A stretch of 64,000 nt of DNA from Mesorhizobium sp. CU3 (GTDB taxonomy: Bacteria; Pseudomonadota; Alphaproteobacteria; Rhizobiales; Rhizobiaceae), in the NCBI RefSeq assembly GCF_006442965.1, contig NZ_VFWX01000024.1:1-64000 (forward strand). Reading direction: 5' to 3'. A program made the translations under genes and the position numbers. Of the stretch, positions 17,014 to 25,639 are shown in pieces (the first letter of the stretch is position 1; each line of letters begins with the position of its first letter). Below the pieces are notes generated by a model. It was not told the DNA's origin. It ran no database searches and was given only the letters and a program-made list of their open reading frames with translations.

Positions 17014-18173
17014 ACCGCCTCCGCCATGATCTCGCGGCCGATCAGCCAGCGGCGGATCTCGCTGGTGCCGGCGCCGATCTCGTAGAGCTTGGCGTCGCGC
17101 AGTAGCCGCCCGGTCGGATAGTCGTTGATGTAGCCGTTGCCGCCGAGCAACTGCAATGCGTCGAGCGCCATCTGCGTTGCTTTCTCGGCGGCGAACAGCA
17201 CGCAGCCGGCGGCATCCTTGCGGGTCGTCTCGCCACGGTCGCAGGCGGCGGCCACCGCATAGACATAGGCGCGGGCGGCATTCACCGTCGTGTACATGTC
17301 GGCAAGCTTACCCTGGACGAGCTGGAACTCGCCGATCGGCCGGCCGAACTGCTTGCGCTCGTGCACATAAGGCACCGCCACATCGAGGCAGGCGGCCATC
17401 AGGCCGAGTGGGCCGCCGGACAGCACCGTCCTCTCATAGTCGAGGCCCGACATCAGCACCTCGACGCCGCGGCCTTCCTGATGCAGCACATTGTCATAGG
17501 GCACCTCGACATCCTCGAACACCAGCTCGCCGGTATTGGAGCCGCGCATGCCGAGCTTGTCGAGCTTTTGCGCCACCGAGAAGCCGGCCATCGTTTTCTC
17601 GAGAATGAAGGCGGTAATGCCGCGCGAGTGCCGTTCGGGATCGGTCTTGGCGTAGACGACCATCGTTTGGGCGTCGGGGCCGTTGGTGATCCACATCTTC
17701 GAGCCGTTCAACACATAGCGGTCGTTGCGCTTTTCGGCACGCAGGCGAAGCGACACCACGTCCGAGCCGGCACCGGGTTCCGACATGGCGAGCGCCCCGA
17801 CATGTTCGCCCGAGCACAGAGCGGGGAGGTACTTTTCCTTCTGCGCCGGCGTCGCCCAGCGGTTGATCTGGTTGACGCACAGGTTCGAATGCGCGCCGTA
17901 GGAAAGGCCGACCGAGGCCGATGCGCGCGAGATTTCCTCCATCGCCACGACATGCGCGAGATAGCCCATGCCGGTTCCGCCGAAATCCGGATCGGCGGTG
18001 ATGCCGAGCAGGCCGAGCGCGCCGAGCTCGCCCCAAAGATGCGCCGGGAATTCATTTTCGCGGTCGATTTCGGCCGCGATCGGCGCGATCCTGTCCTGGG
18101 CGAAGCGTCTTACCGTGTCGCGCAGCGCCTCGATGTCGGGATCATGCCCGAAGCTGAGCGTATTCGTGTACAT
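17010..18173 (-). CDS. liuA: isovaleryl-CoA dehydrogenase
   Basis: Oxidises isovaleryl-CoA to 3-methylcrotonyl-CoA, the step before the carboxylase encoded downstream; electrons go to ETF and ETF-QO. The 387-residue acyl-CoA dehydrogenase shows ALAMSEPGAGSDVVSLRLRAE, KMWITNGPDAQTMVVYAKTDP, the LDYERTVLSGGPLG segment with the catalytic-type Glu region of this subfamily, and the C-terminal LLGGNGYINDYPTGRLLRDAKLYEIGAGTSEIRR. Start overlaps the upstream regulator gene by 32 bases. Confidence 0.92.
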   Translation of the reverse strand: MYTNTLSFGHDPDIEALRDTVRRFAQDRIAPIAAEIDRENEFPAHLWGELGALGLLGITADPDFGGTGMGYLAHVVAMEEISRASASVGLSYGAHSNLCVNQINRWATPAQKEKYLPALCSGEHVGALAMSEPGAGSDVVSLRLRAEKRNDRYVLNGSKMWITNGPDAQTMVVYAKTDPERHSRGITAFILEKTMAGFSVAQKLDKLGMRGSNTGELVFEDVEVPYDNVLHQEGRGVEVLMSGLDYERTVLSGGPLGLMAACLDVAVPYVHERKQFGRPIGEFQLVQGKLADMYTTVNAARAYVYAVAAACDRGETTRKDAAGCVLFAAEKATQMALDALQLLGGNGYINDYPTGRLLRDAKLYEIGAGTSEIRRWLIGREIMAEAV

Positions 18174-18786
18174 GGGCCTCCTCCCTGGTATCGGTTTTTA
18201 CGCCGACGAGCCGCATTGTCATGGAAAGATATGTCGTGGTGACTTCATGGATCGACAGCCGCTCGCCTGGACGGAACCAGACGATGACACCGGTCATCAT
18301 CTGGATCAGCGCCATGGCGGTGAGCCCGACATCGTCGATCTCGAAACGGCCCGCTTCGGCGCCGTCGCGCAGGATCGCGCGCAGTTCCTTCTCATAGGCG
18401 GTGCGCATCTTCAGGATATGCGTCAGCCGCTCATGCGACAGGCTGCGCAATTCCATGTTGGAGACATGCGTGGCGTGGCGCCGCTCGATATGGAAGGCGA
18501 TGTGGTTCTCGACATAGGCGGCCAGCCGGACGGCCGCGTCGTCGCTGGCTGGCCGGGCTCTGCCCCAGGCCTCTATCAGGCCCTCCATATGCTCGCGCAT
18601 CAGCGTGAACAAAAGGTCCTCCTTGGTGGGAAAATAGCGATAGAGCGCGGCCGCCTGCACACCGACTTCCGCCGCAAGCTGCCGCATCGACATCGCCTCG
18701 TAGCCGAGGCGCGCAATCAGGCTGACCGCCGCTTCTCGGACAGCCGCCGCGGTCTTTTCGCCATCGGAACCAGTGGTGCGCGCCAT
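18142..18786 (-). CDS. TetR-family regulator of the leucine-degradation locus
   Basis: A 214-residue TetR protein with the N-terminal helix-turn-helix (REAAVSLIARLGYEAMSMRQ, then LAAEVGVQAAALYRYFPTKEDLL) and a helical ligand-binding domain. Its gene is the first of the operon and overlaps the isovaleryl-CoA dehydrogenase start, so it probably represses this pathway and responds to an acyl-CoA intermediate (inference). A palindrome GAACGTTC lies 28 bases upstream of its start. Confidence 0.9.
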   Translation of the reverse strand: MARTTGSDGEKTAAAVREAAVSLIARLGYEAMSMRQLAAEVGVQAAALYRYFPTKEDLLFTLMREHMEGLIEAWGRARPASDDAAVRLAAYVENHIAFHIERRHATHVSNMELRSLSHERLTHILKMRTAYEKELRAILRDGAEAGRFEIDDVGLTAMALIQMMTGVIVWFRPGERLSIHEVTTTYLSMTMRLVGVKTDTREEAHVHEYAQLRA

Positions 18787-18802
18787 CGTCTGCCTCCCGA
18801 AC

Positions 18803-18831
18803 TATTAATAAAACGAACGTTCAATTAATTC
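18803..18831. promoter_or_regulatory. candidate TetR operator
   Basis: Perfect eight-base palindrome GAACGTTC at 18815-18822 with symmetric AT-rich flanks (ATTAATA on the left, ATTAAT on the right). Position just upstream of the tetR-liuA transcription unit fits an autoregulatory operator, and GAACGTTC-type cores are seen for TetR regulators of acyl-CoA genes. Binding is inferred. Confidence 0.55.
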
Positions 18832-18859
18832 AAGGGGCGGTATCTGCTCTCCAGGGTGG

Positions 18860-18872
18860 TTGACTGAGTCAA
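18860..18872. promoter_or_regulatory. candidate MarR operator
   Basis: TTGACTGAGTCAA is a perfect 13-base palindrome ending 43 bases upstream of the marR-like start at 18916. Sites of this shape are typical for MarR proteins, and position suggests autoregulation. Confidence 0.55.
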
Positions 18873-18915
18873 ATAAATGGCGGTAGTCTCGACCTGCCTT
18901 TTGCTGGAGCCTGAC

Positions 18916-19521
18916 ATGCCGGTCGAGCGCGGTTTGCTGATCGCTGAAATCCGTGGTTTCAACCGGTTCTACACGGGCCTGGTCGGCTTGCTCGACGAAA
19001 CCCTGATGCACAGTGGCCATGGCCTGGCCGAAGCCCGGGTGCTGTTCGAACTGGATCGCCGGTCCGGCGTGCCCGTCGCCGGCATGAGCGGCGTGACCAG
19101 TTTTCTCGCGAAGGCCTTCTGTCTCGACGTTGGGACGGCGGCGTCGGAAATCGCCCTCGCGCTGCGGCTGGATCCGGCCTACGTCACGCGCATATTGAGG
19201 AAACTTGCCGCTGCCGGCATGACCGAAATGCGCGTCGATGGAAAGGGCAGGGGCCGTCGCCTGTCGTTGACCGCCCGCGGCCATGCGGCGCTGGCAGGAT
19301 TGCAGGCGGCGACCGATCGCGATTTGGCCCGCCTGACCGCCGGCCTTGCCGACGACGAAGCCTGCGAGCTTTCCGACGCCTTGAGCGCATCACACGGCTG
19401 CTCGGCGGTGGCACGCGAGAGATTGCCAAGGGCACGCTTTAGTCGCTGCGGAAAGCCCGGCTTGCCTGGTCGGTCAGCGGCTTCAGCAGATAGGACAAGA
19501 CAGTGCGGTCGCCGGTCTTGA
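18916..19521 (+). CDS. MarR-family regulator, probably frameshifted near its end
   Basis: Starts at ATG 18916 (GGAG eight bases upstream) rather than 18877, which has no ribosome site. The winged-helix core is clear: IRGFNRFYTGLVGLLDETLM, EARVLFELDRRSG, SEIALALRLDPAYVTRILRKL and RLSLTARGHAALA. Between the second and third blocks lies an extra stretch of about 22 residues not expected in the family. After residue about 155 the reading frame changes character; shifting frame near 19378-19381 gives LERITRLLGGG and a stop at 19440-19442, which fits the family and just meets the convergent gene. The C-terminal acetyltransferase domain often fused to this MarR type is missing. Confidence 0.6.
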   Translation: MPVERGLLIAEIRGFNRFYTGLVGLLDETLMHSGHGLAEARVLFELDRRSGVPVAGMSGVTSFLAKAFCLDVGTAASEIALALRLDPAYVTRILRKLAAAGMTEMRVDGKGRGRRLSLTARGHAALAGLQAATDRDLARLTAGLADDEACELSDALSASHGCSAVARERLPRARFSRCGKPGLPGRSAASADRTRQCGRRS

Positions 19522-20866
19522 GAAACACCTCGGCCGGCATGCCGGGTTTCAGCTCCAGCGGTCCCGCCTGCTTGAGGCTCGCCTCGTTTAGCGCGATGCG
19601 CACCGCATAATAAGCCACACCCGCTTTCGGGTCCTCGATGAGGTCGGGCGAGATGCGGTCTACCTGTCCCTCGACTTCGGGCGTCGTCTGCTGACTGAAG
19701 GCCGAAAGGCGGAGCGTCGCAGGCTGTCCGATACGGACCTGGTCGATGTCTTGCGGGGCGACGCGCGCCTCGACCACCAGCGCGTCGGCCGTCGGCACGA
19801 TCTGCATGATCGCCTCGCCGGGAGCGATCACGCCGCCGACCGTGTGGACCACCAGTTGGTGCACACGGCCGGATTGCGGGGCGCGGATGTCGATCTGCCT
19901 CAGCGATTGCTCGGCGGCGATCTTGCGCTCGCGCAACTCGCCCATCTTGGCGTCGATCTCACGCAATTCGCCGGCCACTTCGCTGCGCATGTCCTGGTCG
20001 ATCTGGATGATCGCCAGCTCGATCTCGCTGATGCGGCCGCGCGTCTGTGCAGCGGCTGCAACGAGCTGGCCGTTTTCACCGTCGAGCCTTGCCTGGGCTC
20101 GCTCGCTCTCGGTCTTGCGCGAGATCGGCACCAGCTTCTTCTTCCAGAGGCTGCGCATGCTGTCGAGCTCAACCTTGGTCAGCGTGATCTCCTCCTGCTT
20201 GCTCTTCAACTGCGCCTCGATGCCGGCGATCTCCTGGCGCAGTTGCACGACGCGCTCGCGCAATTGGGAAACCTGGCCATCCCGCGCCTGCCGCCGGAGC
20301 GAAAACAGCCGGTTCTCGCCATCGATCAGGTGGGCGATCTCGGGGTCGGATGCCTTTGCCAGCAAATCCTCGGGATAGGTCACCACAGCAGCGCCGTCCC
20401 GCTCGGCGATCAGCCGGGCGCGGCGGGCGGCAAGCTCGTCGAGATTGTTGTCGACGATGCCGAGATTGGCGCGCGCCACCGTGTCGTCGAGCCGTACCAG
20501 CACGTCGCCCGCGGAAACCATGCTGCCGTTCTGCACGTTGAGCGCGCCGATCACGCCGCCTTGCGGATGCTGGACGGCCTTGACGTTGGAATCGACGACC
20601 AGATGGCCGCCCGCAACCACGGCTCCGGCAAGACTACTCGCCGCTGCCCAGAGGCCGAGCCCGCCGACCAGCAGAGCTGCGGCGATCGCTCCGATTCGCA
20701 CATTCCTGCGGATCGCCTGGCGCAGGCTCTGCTGCTGCGGCGAAGCGCCTTCCACGGGTTTCGCGCCGCGATCGAGCAGGTTGATTGACCGGGCCTTGGC
20801 GATCCGCACGACGTCTCGCATGGCGCGCAATTGGTCGGCTTTGAAATAGCTCGCTACCGCTGCCAT
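19439..20866 (-). CDS. type I secretion periplasmic adaptor (HlyD/PrsE family)
   Basis: Membrane-fusion protein linking an inner-membrane ABC exporter to an outer-membrane channel. The 475-residue product has a cytoplasmic N-terminus, one membrane helix (IGAIAAALLVGGLGLWAAAS, about residues 57-76), a lipoyl/barrel half (VVDSNVKAVQHPQGGVIGAL), a long coiled coil (about 130-290) and the returning lipoyl half (IRAPQSGRVHQLVVHTVGGV). Matches PrsE/LapC-like adaptors. One base separates it from the exporter gene; no outer-membrane TolC gene is present nearby. Confidence 0.9.
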   Translation of the reverse strand: MAAVASYFKADQLRAMRDVVRIAKARSINLLDRGAKPVEGASPQQQSLRQAIRRNVRIGAIAAALLVGGLGLWAAASSLAGAVVAGGHLVVDSNVKAVQHPQGGVIGALNVQNGSMVSAGDVLVRLDDTVARANLGIVDNNLDELAARRARLIAERDGAAVVTYPEDLLAKASDPEIAHLIDGENRLFSLRRQARDGQVSQLRERVVQLRQEIAGIEAQLKSKQEEITLTKVELDSMRSLWKKKLVPISRKTESERAQARLDGENGQLVAAAAQTRGRISEIELAIIQIDQDMRSEVAGELREIDAKMGELRERKIAAEQSLRQIDIRAPQSGRVHQLVVHTVGGVIAPGEAIMQIVPTADALVVEARVAPQDIDQVRIGQPATLRLSAFSQQTTPEVEGQVDRISPDLIEDPKAGVAYYAVRIALNEASLKQAGPLELKPGMPAEVFLKTGDRTVLSYLLKPLTDQASRAFRSD

Positions 20867-20867
20867 C

Positions 20868-22601
20868 TCAGCCCGCCGATCCGACCGCGTGCAGCGGCGT
20901 CGCCACCGGCTGCAGGGCCTGCCGCGCGATATCGCTCTTCAGCCCGAACGCTTGCTGCCGGCCGCCGTTCAGCACCAGGAGATGATCGAGCGCGGCAAGC
21001 GCGCTCGGCCGATGCGCGACCACGATGACGATGCCGCCGCGCGCCTTGATGCCTTCGATGGCCCGCGTCAGCGCCTGGTCGCCGGCAGCGTCGAGATTGG
21101 AATTGGGCTCGTCCAGTACCACCAGGAACGGGTTGCCGAACAGCGCGCGCGCCAGCGCCACGCGCTGTCGCTGTCCGGCCGACAGGGCAGCACCGCTCTC
21201 GCCGATCTCCGTCTGATAGCCTTCCGGCAGGCGCAGGATCATGTCGTGCACGCCGGCGGCCTGCGCGGCCTCGATGATCGCCGCCGGCGTGGCGGTCTCA
21301 TCGAAGCGGGAAATGTTCTGGCCGACCGTGCCGGCGAACAATTCGACGTCCTGCGGCAGATAGCCGACATGGCGGCCGAGCGCCTGCGCTGGCCACTGGT
21401 CGAGCGCCGCGCCGTCGATCCTGATTTTCCCGCCGGCCGCCGGCCAGACCCCGACCACCGCGCGGGCGAGCGAGGATTTTCCGGAGCCGCTCGGGCCGAT
21501 GACACCCAGGCCGGATCCGGCCTTCAGCGAAAAGTCGATGTCCTCCGCCACCATCCGCTTGCCGCCGGGTGGTGCGACGCCGACATGTTCGACCGCTAGC
21601 GTCGCGCTCGGCGCCGGCAGATCCATGCCGCTCTCGCTGGCCGGAAAGACGGCGAACAGATCGTCCAGCCGCTGCCAGCTCTGGCGCGCGTTGAGGAAAC
21701 TCTTCCAATGCGCGATGGCCAGCTCGATCGGCGCCAGCGCGCGCGCGGTGAGGATAGAACTGGCGATGATGATGCCGGGCGTCGCTTGCTGGTAGATGAC
21801 CAGATAGGCGCCGAGCGCCAGCACCATCGACTGCAGCATCATGCGCAGGATGCGGGAGACAGCACCGAAGCCGCTGGTCAGGTCGCTCGCCTGAGCCTGC
21901 GCCTCGCGGAAGGCGTTGTTCGCGTGGTTCCAGCGTTTGGCCAGCCTTTCGCCCATGCCCATGGCGGCCAGCACCTCGGCGTTGCGGGCGCTCGCCTGCG
22001 CGATCGCGCCGCGCCTGGTGCCGAAGCCGGACATCGCCTTGGTCGGGCCGCGAACCATGCGGTCGGTGAGCGCCGTCAGCGCCACCAGGAGCAGCGCGCC
22101 GACCAGTGCGGCGACGCCGATCCATGGATGGAAGAGAAAGCAGACGACCACATAAAGCGGCATCCACGGCAGGTCGAACAGGGCTGCGGGGCCGGGGCCG
22201 GAGAGAAAGCCGCTGACCTGGTCGAGATCGCGCAGCGCCTGCAGGCCTTCGCCGCGGTCGCGCGTCCTCAGCGGCAGGCGCACGAGGCAGTCGAAGACGC
22301 GGCCGGCGATGAGCTCGTCGATGCCGGCGCCGATGCGCGTCAGAACCCGCGCCCGCACCGCGTCGAGCACGCCCTGGAAGGCGTAGAGCACCGCCACCAG
22401 GACGATCAGCGCAACCAGCGTCGGCACGCTGCGGCTGGGCAGCACGCGGTCGTAGACCTGCAGCATGAACAGCGAGCCCGACAGCATCAGCACGTTGATC
22501 AGCCCGCTGAAGGCGGCGACAGCCGTATACGGGCCGCGGAAGGAGGCAAGCGCCTTGCGAAGCTCGGAAGGTTTCTGCTCTGGCGACGTCGAGCGTATCA
22601 G
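20868..22601 (-). CDS. type I secretion ABC exporter (PrsD family), start uncertain
   Basis: Exporter with a six-helix membrane domain (LMLSGSLFMLQVYDRVLPSR onwards) and an ATPase domain: Walker A IGPSGSGKSSLARA, signature LSAGQRQRVALARAL, Walker B FLVVLDEPNSNLD, and H-loop VVAHRPS. The first standard start codon is the GTG at 22493 (541 residues), but the conserved family N-terminus (ELRKALASFRGPYTAV) is encoded in frame upstream, back to a stop at 22608-22610. No ATG, GTG or TTG fits; CTG at 22601 would give about 577 residues, the usual family size. I use 22601 as a best guess. It sits between the candidate substrate gene and the adaptor gene. Confidence 0.85.
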   Translation of the reverse strand: MIRSTSPEQKPSELRKALASFRGPYTAVAAFSGLINVLMLSGSLFMLQVYDRVLPSRSVPTLVALIVLVAVLYAFQGVLDAVRARVLTRIGAGIDELIAGRVFDCLVRLPLRTRDRGEGLQALRDLDQVSGFLSGPGPAALFDLPWMPLYVVVCFLFHPWIGVAALVGALLLVALTALTDRMVRGPTKAMSGFGTRRGAIAQASARNAEVLAAMGMGERLAKRWNHANNAFREAQAQASDLTSGFGAVSRILRMMLQSMVLALGAYLVIYQQATPGIIIASSILTARALAPIELAIAHWKSFLNARQSWQRLDDLFAVFPASESGMDLPAPSATLAVEHVGVAPPGGKRMVAEDIDFSLKAGSGLGVIGPSGSGKSSLARAVVGVWPAAGGKIRIDGAALDQWPAQALGRHVGYLPQDVELFAGTVGQNISRFDETATPAAIIEAAQAAGVHDMILRLPEGYQTEIGESGAALSAGQRQRVALARALFGNPFLVVLDEPNSNLDAAGDQALTRAIEGIKARGGIVIVVAHRPSALAALDHLLVLNGGRQQAFGLKSDIARQALQPVATPLHAVGSAG

Positions 22602-22683
22602 ATGGTCCTACCCCGGATTGGCATATCGTTCGGTTGCCGGTCGGCGGGCCGCGACTGCGGCGCGGTCCGCCACAGGCGATGGA

Positions 22684-23832
22684 TCAGCCGACGAAATCCG
22701 CCGTCTGATGGTTCGAATGTTCGGCGATCTGCGCCAGGATCTTGTTGACGGTCGACTGCGCGGCATCGGCCGCATCACCGAACATCGGATTGTCGGCGGG
22801 CAGGTGATCGTGCAGTGCCGCCACGGCCTTTTCCACCGCCTGGTGGACGTGGTCCGATGCGTCCGGCACGGTCGCCAGCTTGGTCGGCAAGCCCTTGCTG
22901 AACTGGAAGTGATCGCCGTCGAACGCAAGCGTATGCTGCTTGCCGGCGCCGTCTCCCGACTCGGTGAACCCCCGTGTGCCGGAACGATGCCCGAAGAAGT
23001 CGGCGAGCCAGGTTTTGGTATTCGTGCCGGTGTCCTGGCCCGTGGTCGGCGTGGCCGGCGCGGGGCTGGCGCCGGAACCGCTGTCCTCGGCCGATGCGGT
23101 CGCCGCCAGCGAGCCGGATTTCATCACCGGATCTATCAGGTCGCTCTTGACATTCTTGGTGCCGATCGTCGCCGTCTTCGTCGTGGTGGCGATGTTGGCG
23201 CCTGAGAAGGTCACCGTGTAGGTGCCGGGCTTGAGCACCAGGTCGTAGCCGCCCGCGGCAGAGGTGGTGGTCTTGAAGGTCTGGCCGGCGGAATTCTTGG
23301 CCGTCACCGTGATGGCGCCCAGCCCTTCGCCCGGATCGTAGAAACGATCGCCGTCCTTGTCATCGAAGGCGACGCCGGTGAGGAACAGATCCGTGCCGCT
23401 CTTGGCGAAATCCTCGGTGACGAAGGCGCTGCTGCGGCCCTGGTAGTCGCCGACCTCGAAGGCAAGCCCGACCTCTCGGAAATTGGCATTGAGGATATTG
23501 GCGCGGTGCCCCGACGAATTCATCAGATTGGTATGGAGGAGCTTGACCTCGTCGACATAGCCGGTCGGCGCACGCGTCGTTGCCCAGGCGATGTTCTCAC
23601 CGGTCGCCCAGGAACCGCTGAGCACATAGCCGGCATTCTTCATGCGCGTCGTCGGCGAGGTGCCGCCGGAACCGGTGTGGGAGAACGTGTCGGTCGCCAG
23701 CATCCATTTATCGTGTCCCTCGGCGGCTTCGCTAAGGTCGTTGTCGAAGGCGAGAGGCTGGACGCCCGCCTTGGCGCGCTCGGCATTGATGAGCTCGAGC
23801 AGATATTGCTCGTTGGCATTGTGCTGCGTCAT
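22684..23832 (-). CDS. CAP/SCP-domain protein, likely type I secretion substrate
   Basis: The 382-residue protein has no N-terminal signal peptide. Residues 1-140 form a CAP domain with TFSHTGSGG, ATGENIAWA and NSSGHRANILNANFREVGLA, covering the His/Glu tetrad. Residues about 150-240 look like an SdrD/CNA-B-type beta domain (GVAFDDKDGDRFYDPGEGLG, then GGYDLVLKPGTYTVTFSG). The rest is a Ser/Thr/Pro linker and a C-terminal region with no GGxGxD RTX repeats. It is encoded immediately upstream of the exporter and adaptor genes on the same strand, so it is probably their cargo. Role in cell wall or host interaction unknown. Confidence 0.85.
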   Translation of the reverse strand: MTQHNANEQYLLELINAERAKAGVQPLAFDNDLSEAAEGHDKWMLATDTFSHTGSGGTSPTTRMKNAGYVLSGSWATGENIAWATTRAPTGYVDEVKLLHTNLMNSSGHRANILNANFREVGLAFEVGDYQGRSSAFVTEDFAKSGTDLFLTGVAFDDKDGDRFYDPGEGLGAITVTAKNSAGQTFKTTTSAAGGYDLVLKPGTYTVTFSGANIATTTKTATIGTKNVKSDLIDPVMKSGSLAATASAEDSGSGASPAPATPTTGQDTGTNTKTWLADFFGHRSGTRGFTESGDGAGKQHTLAFDGDHFQFSKGLPTKLATVPDASDHVHQAVEKAVAALHDHLPADNPMFGDAADAAQSTVNKILAQIAEHSNHQTADFVG

Positions 23833-24094
23833 TGAAAATCCCCGTTGATTCTATCGGTATGGAACCCCCTGATTCTGCGTCGCCCGACCTCTGGCTGGGG
23901 ACCAAACACGTTTATGACAGCGTGCTAAAGTAAAAAATTAGAATATACGCACATATATCGTGTTCGAGGTTCTGCTAAGGCGGTTCGCCATTTCGCCGAA
24001 CTGCTACATCTCTTTGTTTTCACGCAATTTTGGGTAAAGCGCTTGGCAAAGGCGCTTCCCGCCCGTCACGCATTTTTTCCCGCAATTGCCCTCG
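23833..24094. repeat. intergenic region with rhizobial repeat, family A (reverse copy)
   Basis: Bases about 23975-24045 match the repeat at 4490-4594 in the opposite orientation, sharing the complement of AAAACAAAGAGAT. The AT-rich stretch at 23910-23970 directly upstream of the CAP-protein gene is the probable promoter region of the secretion operon. Confidence 0.65.
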
Positions 24095-24379
24095 TCAGGC
24101 GATGATGCGGAAGTCGGCCGGCGCCTCGGCATTTGACAATTCCGCGACCTCGACATGCGACACCGCGGCGCCGCGCGGCCCTTGCCGAAGGCGATCGATC
24201 ATGGCCGCCACGGCGTCGCTATTCCCCGCGATCAATGCCGACACCGAACCGTCGGGTTCGTTGCGGACCCACCCCGTAAGCCCGAGGCGCATCGCTTCGC
24301 CGCGCGCCCAGACCCGGTAGCCGACGCCTTGCACCTTGCCCGAGATGCGAGCCTGGATTGCTCTGTGCTCAGCTTGCAT
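24095..24379 (-). CDS. acylphosphatase
   Basis: A 94-residue acylphosphatase, hydrolysing acyl phosphates. The signature ISGKVQGVGYRVWARGEAM carries the catalytic Arg (in YRVW) and phosphate loop; LGLTGWVRNEPDGSVSALIAG carries the catalytic Asn. I start at ATG 24379, giving the usual length; an extension to 24430 has no support. Downstream of the aminotransferase gene on the same strand. Confidence 0.92.
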   Translation of the reverse strand: MQAEHRAIQARISGKVQGVGYRVWARGEAMRLGLTGWVRNEPDGSVSALIAGNSDAVAAMIDRLRQGPRGAAVSHVEVAELSNAEAPADFRIIA

Positions 24380-24466
24380 TGGTGCTCCGTCAGGCTCTAT
24401 GCCACGCAGAATCTGGCAGGGCGCCCGCAAAAGACAACAAGGTTCGAGCGAGGTCTGGCGCTGCCG

Positions 24467-25579
24467 CTAATTCCCGCGCGCCGCCGCCAGCGCGCCCGGC
24501 AGTTCCTGCGCGAAGATGTCGAGTTCGTGGTCGAGCCCGACGCTGACCCGGATGCAACGGTCGAGCCCCGGCGCCATCGGCTTGCGGATGAAGACGTCGC
24601 GCGACAACAGGCCCTGCATCACCTTGAGCGCGAAGGCGCCGTCTTTGCCGCAATCGATGGTGACGAAGTTGGTTGCCGACGGCAGCGGCTTCAGGCCGTT
24701 CTCTTCGGCGATCGCCGAAATCCGCCGCCGCCCGGCGGCCACGCGCTCCACCACGGAGCGCAGATAATCCTGGTCCGCCAGCGCCTCGAGGCCGACGATC
24801 TGCGCCATGCGGCTGACGCCGTAGTGGTTGCGGATCTTCTCGAAGTCGCGGATCACCTCGGCTTCGGCCACCGCATAGCCGCAGCGTATGCCGGCCAGCC
24901 CATAGGCCTTGGAGAAGGTACGCATGCGGATGACGTTCGGCCGCGACACGTCGATCGGCGGCAGCGCCGAGGCCGGCCCCAACTCGCCATAAGCTTCGTC
25001 GAGCACCAGCATGGTGGTTTGCGGCAACGCCTCGATGAAGCGCGTGACGTCCGGCGCCTCCCACCAGCTGCCCATCGGATTGTCGGGGTTGGAAAGGTAG
25101 ACCAGCAGCGCCTTCTCGCTCGCGACCCTGGCGAGAAGCCCCTCGAGGTCTTCCTTGTCGTTGGCATAGGGCACCGTCGCCAGGCGGCCGCCGACGCCGG
25201 CGATGTGGAAATTGAAGGTGGGATACGCGCCGAGCGAGGTGACGACGGCCTCGCCCGGCGCGACATACATGCGCGCGACCAGGCCGAGCAGCCCGTCTAT
25301 GCCCTCGCCGACGACCACGTTCTCGACCCCCACGCCATGATGCGCGGCCACCGCCACCTTCAGTTCGTAATTGTCGGGGTCGCAATACATCCACTGGTCG
25401 CGCGCGACGGCCTCCATGCGGGCCATGACGCGCGGCGAGGGCCCGAAACTGCTCTCATTGGCGCCGATGCGGGCGCGAAAAGGCCGCCCGCGATCGCGCT
25501 CCTGCGCCTCCGGTCCGACGAACGGCACTGTGGTGGGAAGCGCGCCGACCACCGGCGTGAGGGAAGGGCGAAGACGCAT
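24467..25579 (-). CDS. HisC-like PLP-dependent aminotransferase
   Basis: Fold-type I aminotransferase resembling histidinol-phosphate aminotransferase (370 residues). Visible are FRARIGANESSFGPSP near the N-terminus, the pyridine-binding LVLDEAYGEL, the Schiff-base Lys in RTFSKAYGLAGIRCGYAV and the terminal phosphate-contact IRVSVGLDHELD. Start at ATG 25579 fits homologous N-termini (MRLRPSLTPVVGALP); the frame extends to 25636. With no his genes nearby it may serve another amino acid. Divergent from the first sulfotransferase gene, 115 bases away. Confidence 0.85.
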   Translation of the reverse strand: MRLRPSLTPVVGALPTTVPFVGPEAQERDRGRPFRARIGANESSFGPSPRVMARMEAVARDQWMYCDPDNYELKVAVAAHHGVGVENVVVGEGIDGLLGLVARMYVAPGEAVVTSLGAYPTFNFHIAGVGGRLATVPYANDKEDLEGLLARVASEKALLVYLSNPDNPMGSWWEAPDVTRFIEALPQTTMLVLDEAYGELGPASALPPIDVSRPNVIRMRTFSKAYGLAGIRCGYAVAEAEVIRDFEKIRNHYGVSRMAQIVGLEALADQDYLRSVVERVAAGRRRISAIAEENGLKPLPSATNFVTIDCGKDGAFALKVMQGLLSRDVFIRKPMAPGLDRCIRVSVGLDHELDIFAQELPGALAAARGN

Positions 25580-25639
25580 GGCAAGCTCGCGTGGAATGAG
25601 GAGCTTCTTGCTAGCGTGGCGGCGGGATGGGCGCAAGGT

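Noticed and set aside
22684..23832. RTX toxin
   Set aside because: No GGxGxDxUx nonapeptides; only one Asp-rich segment that fits an Sdr-type beta domain.
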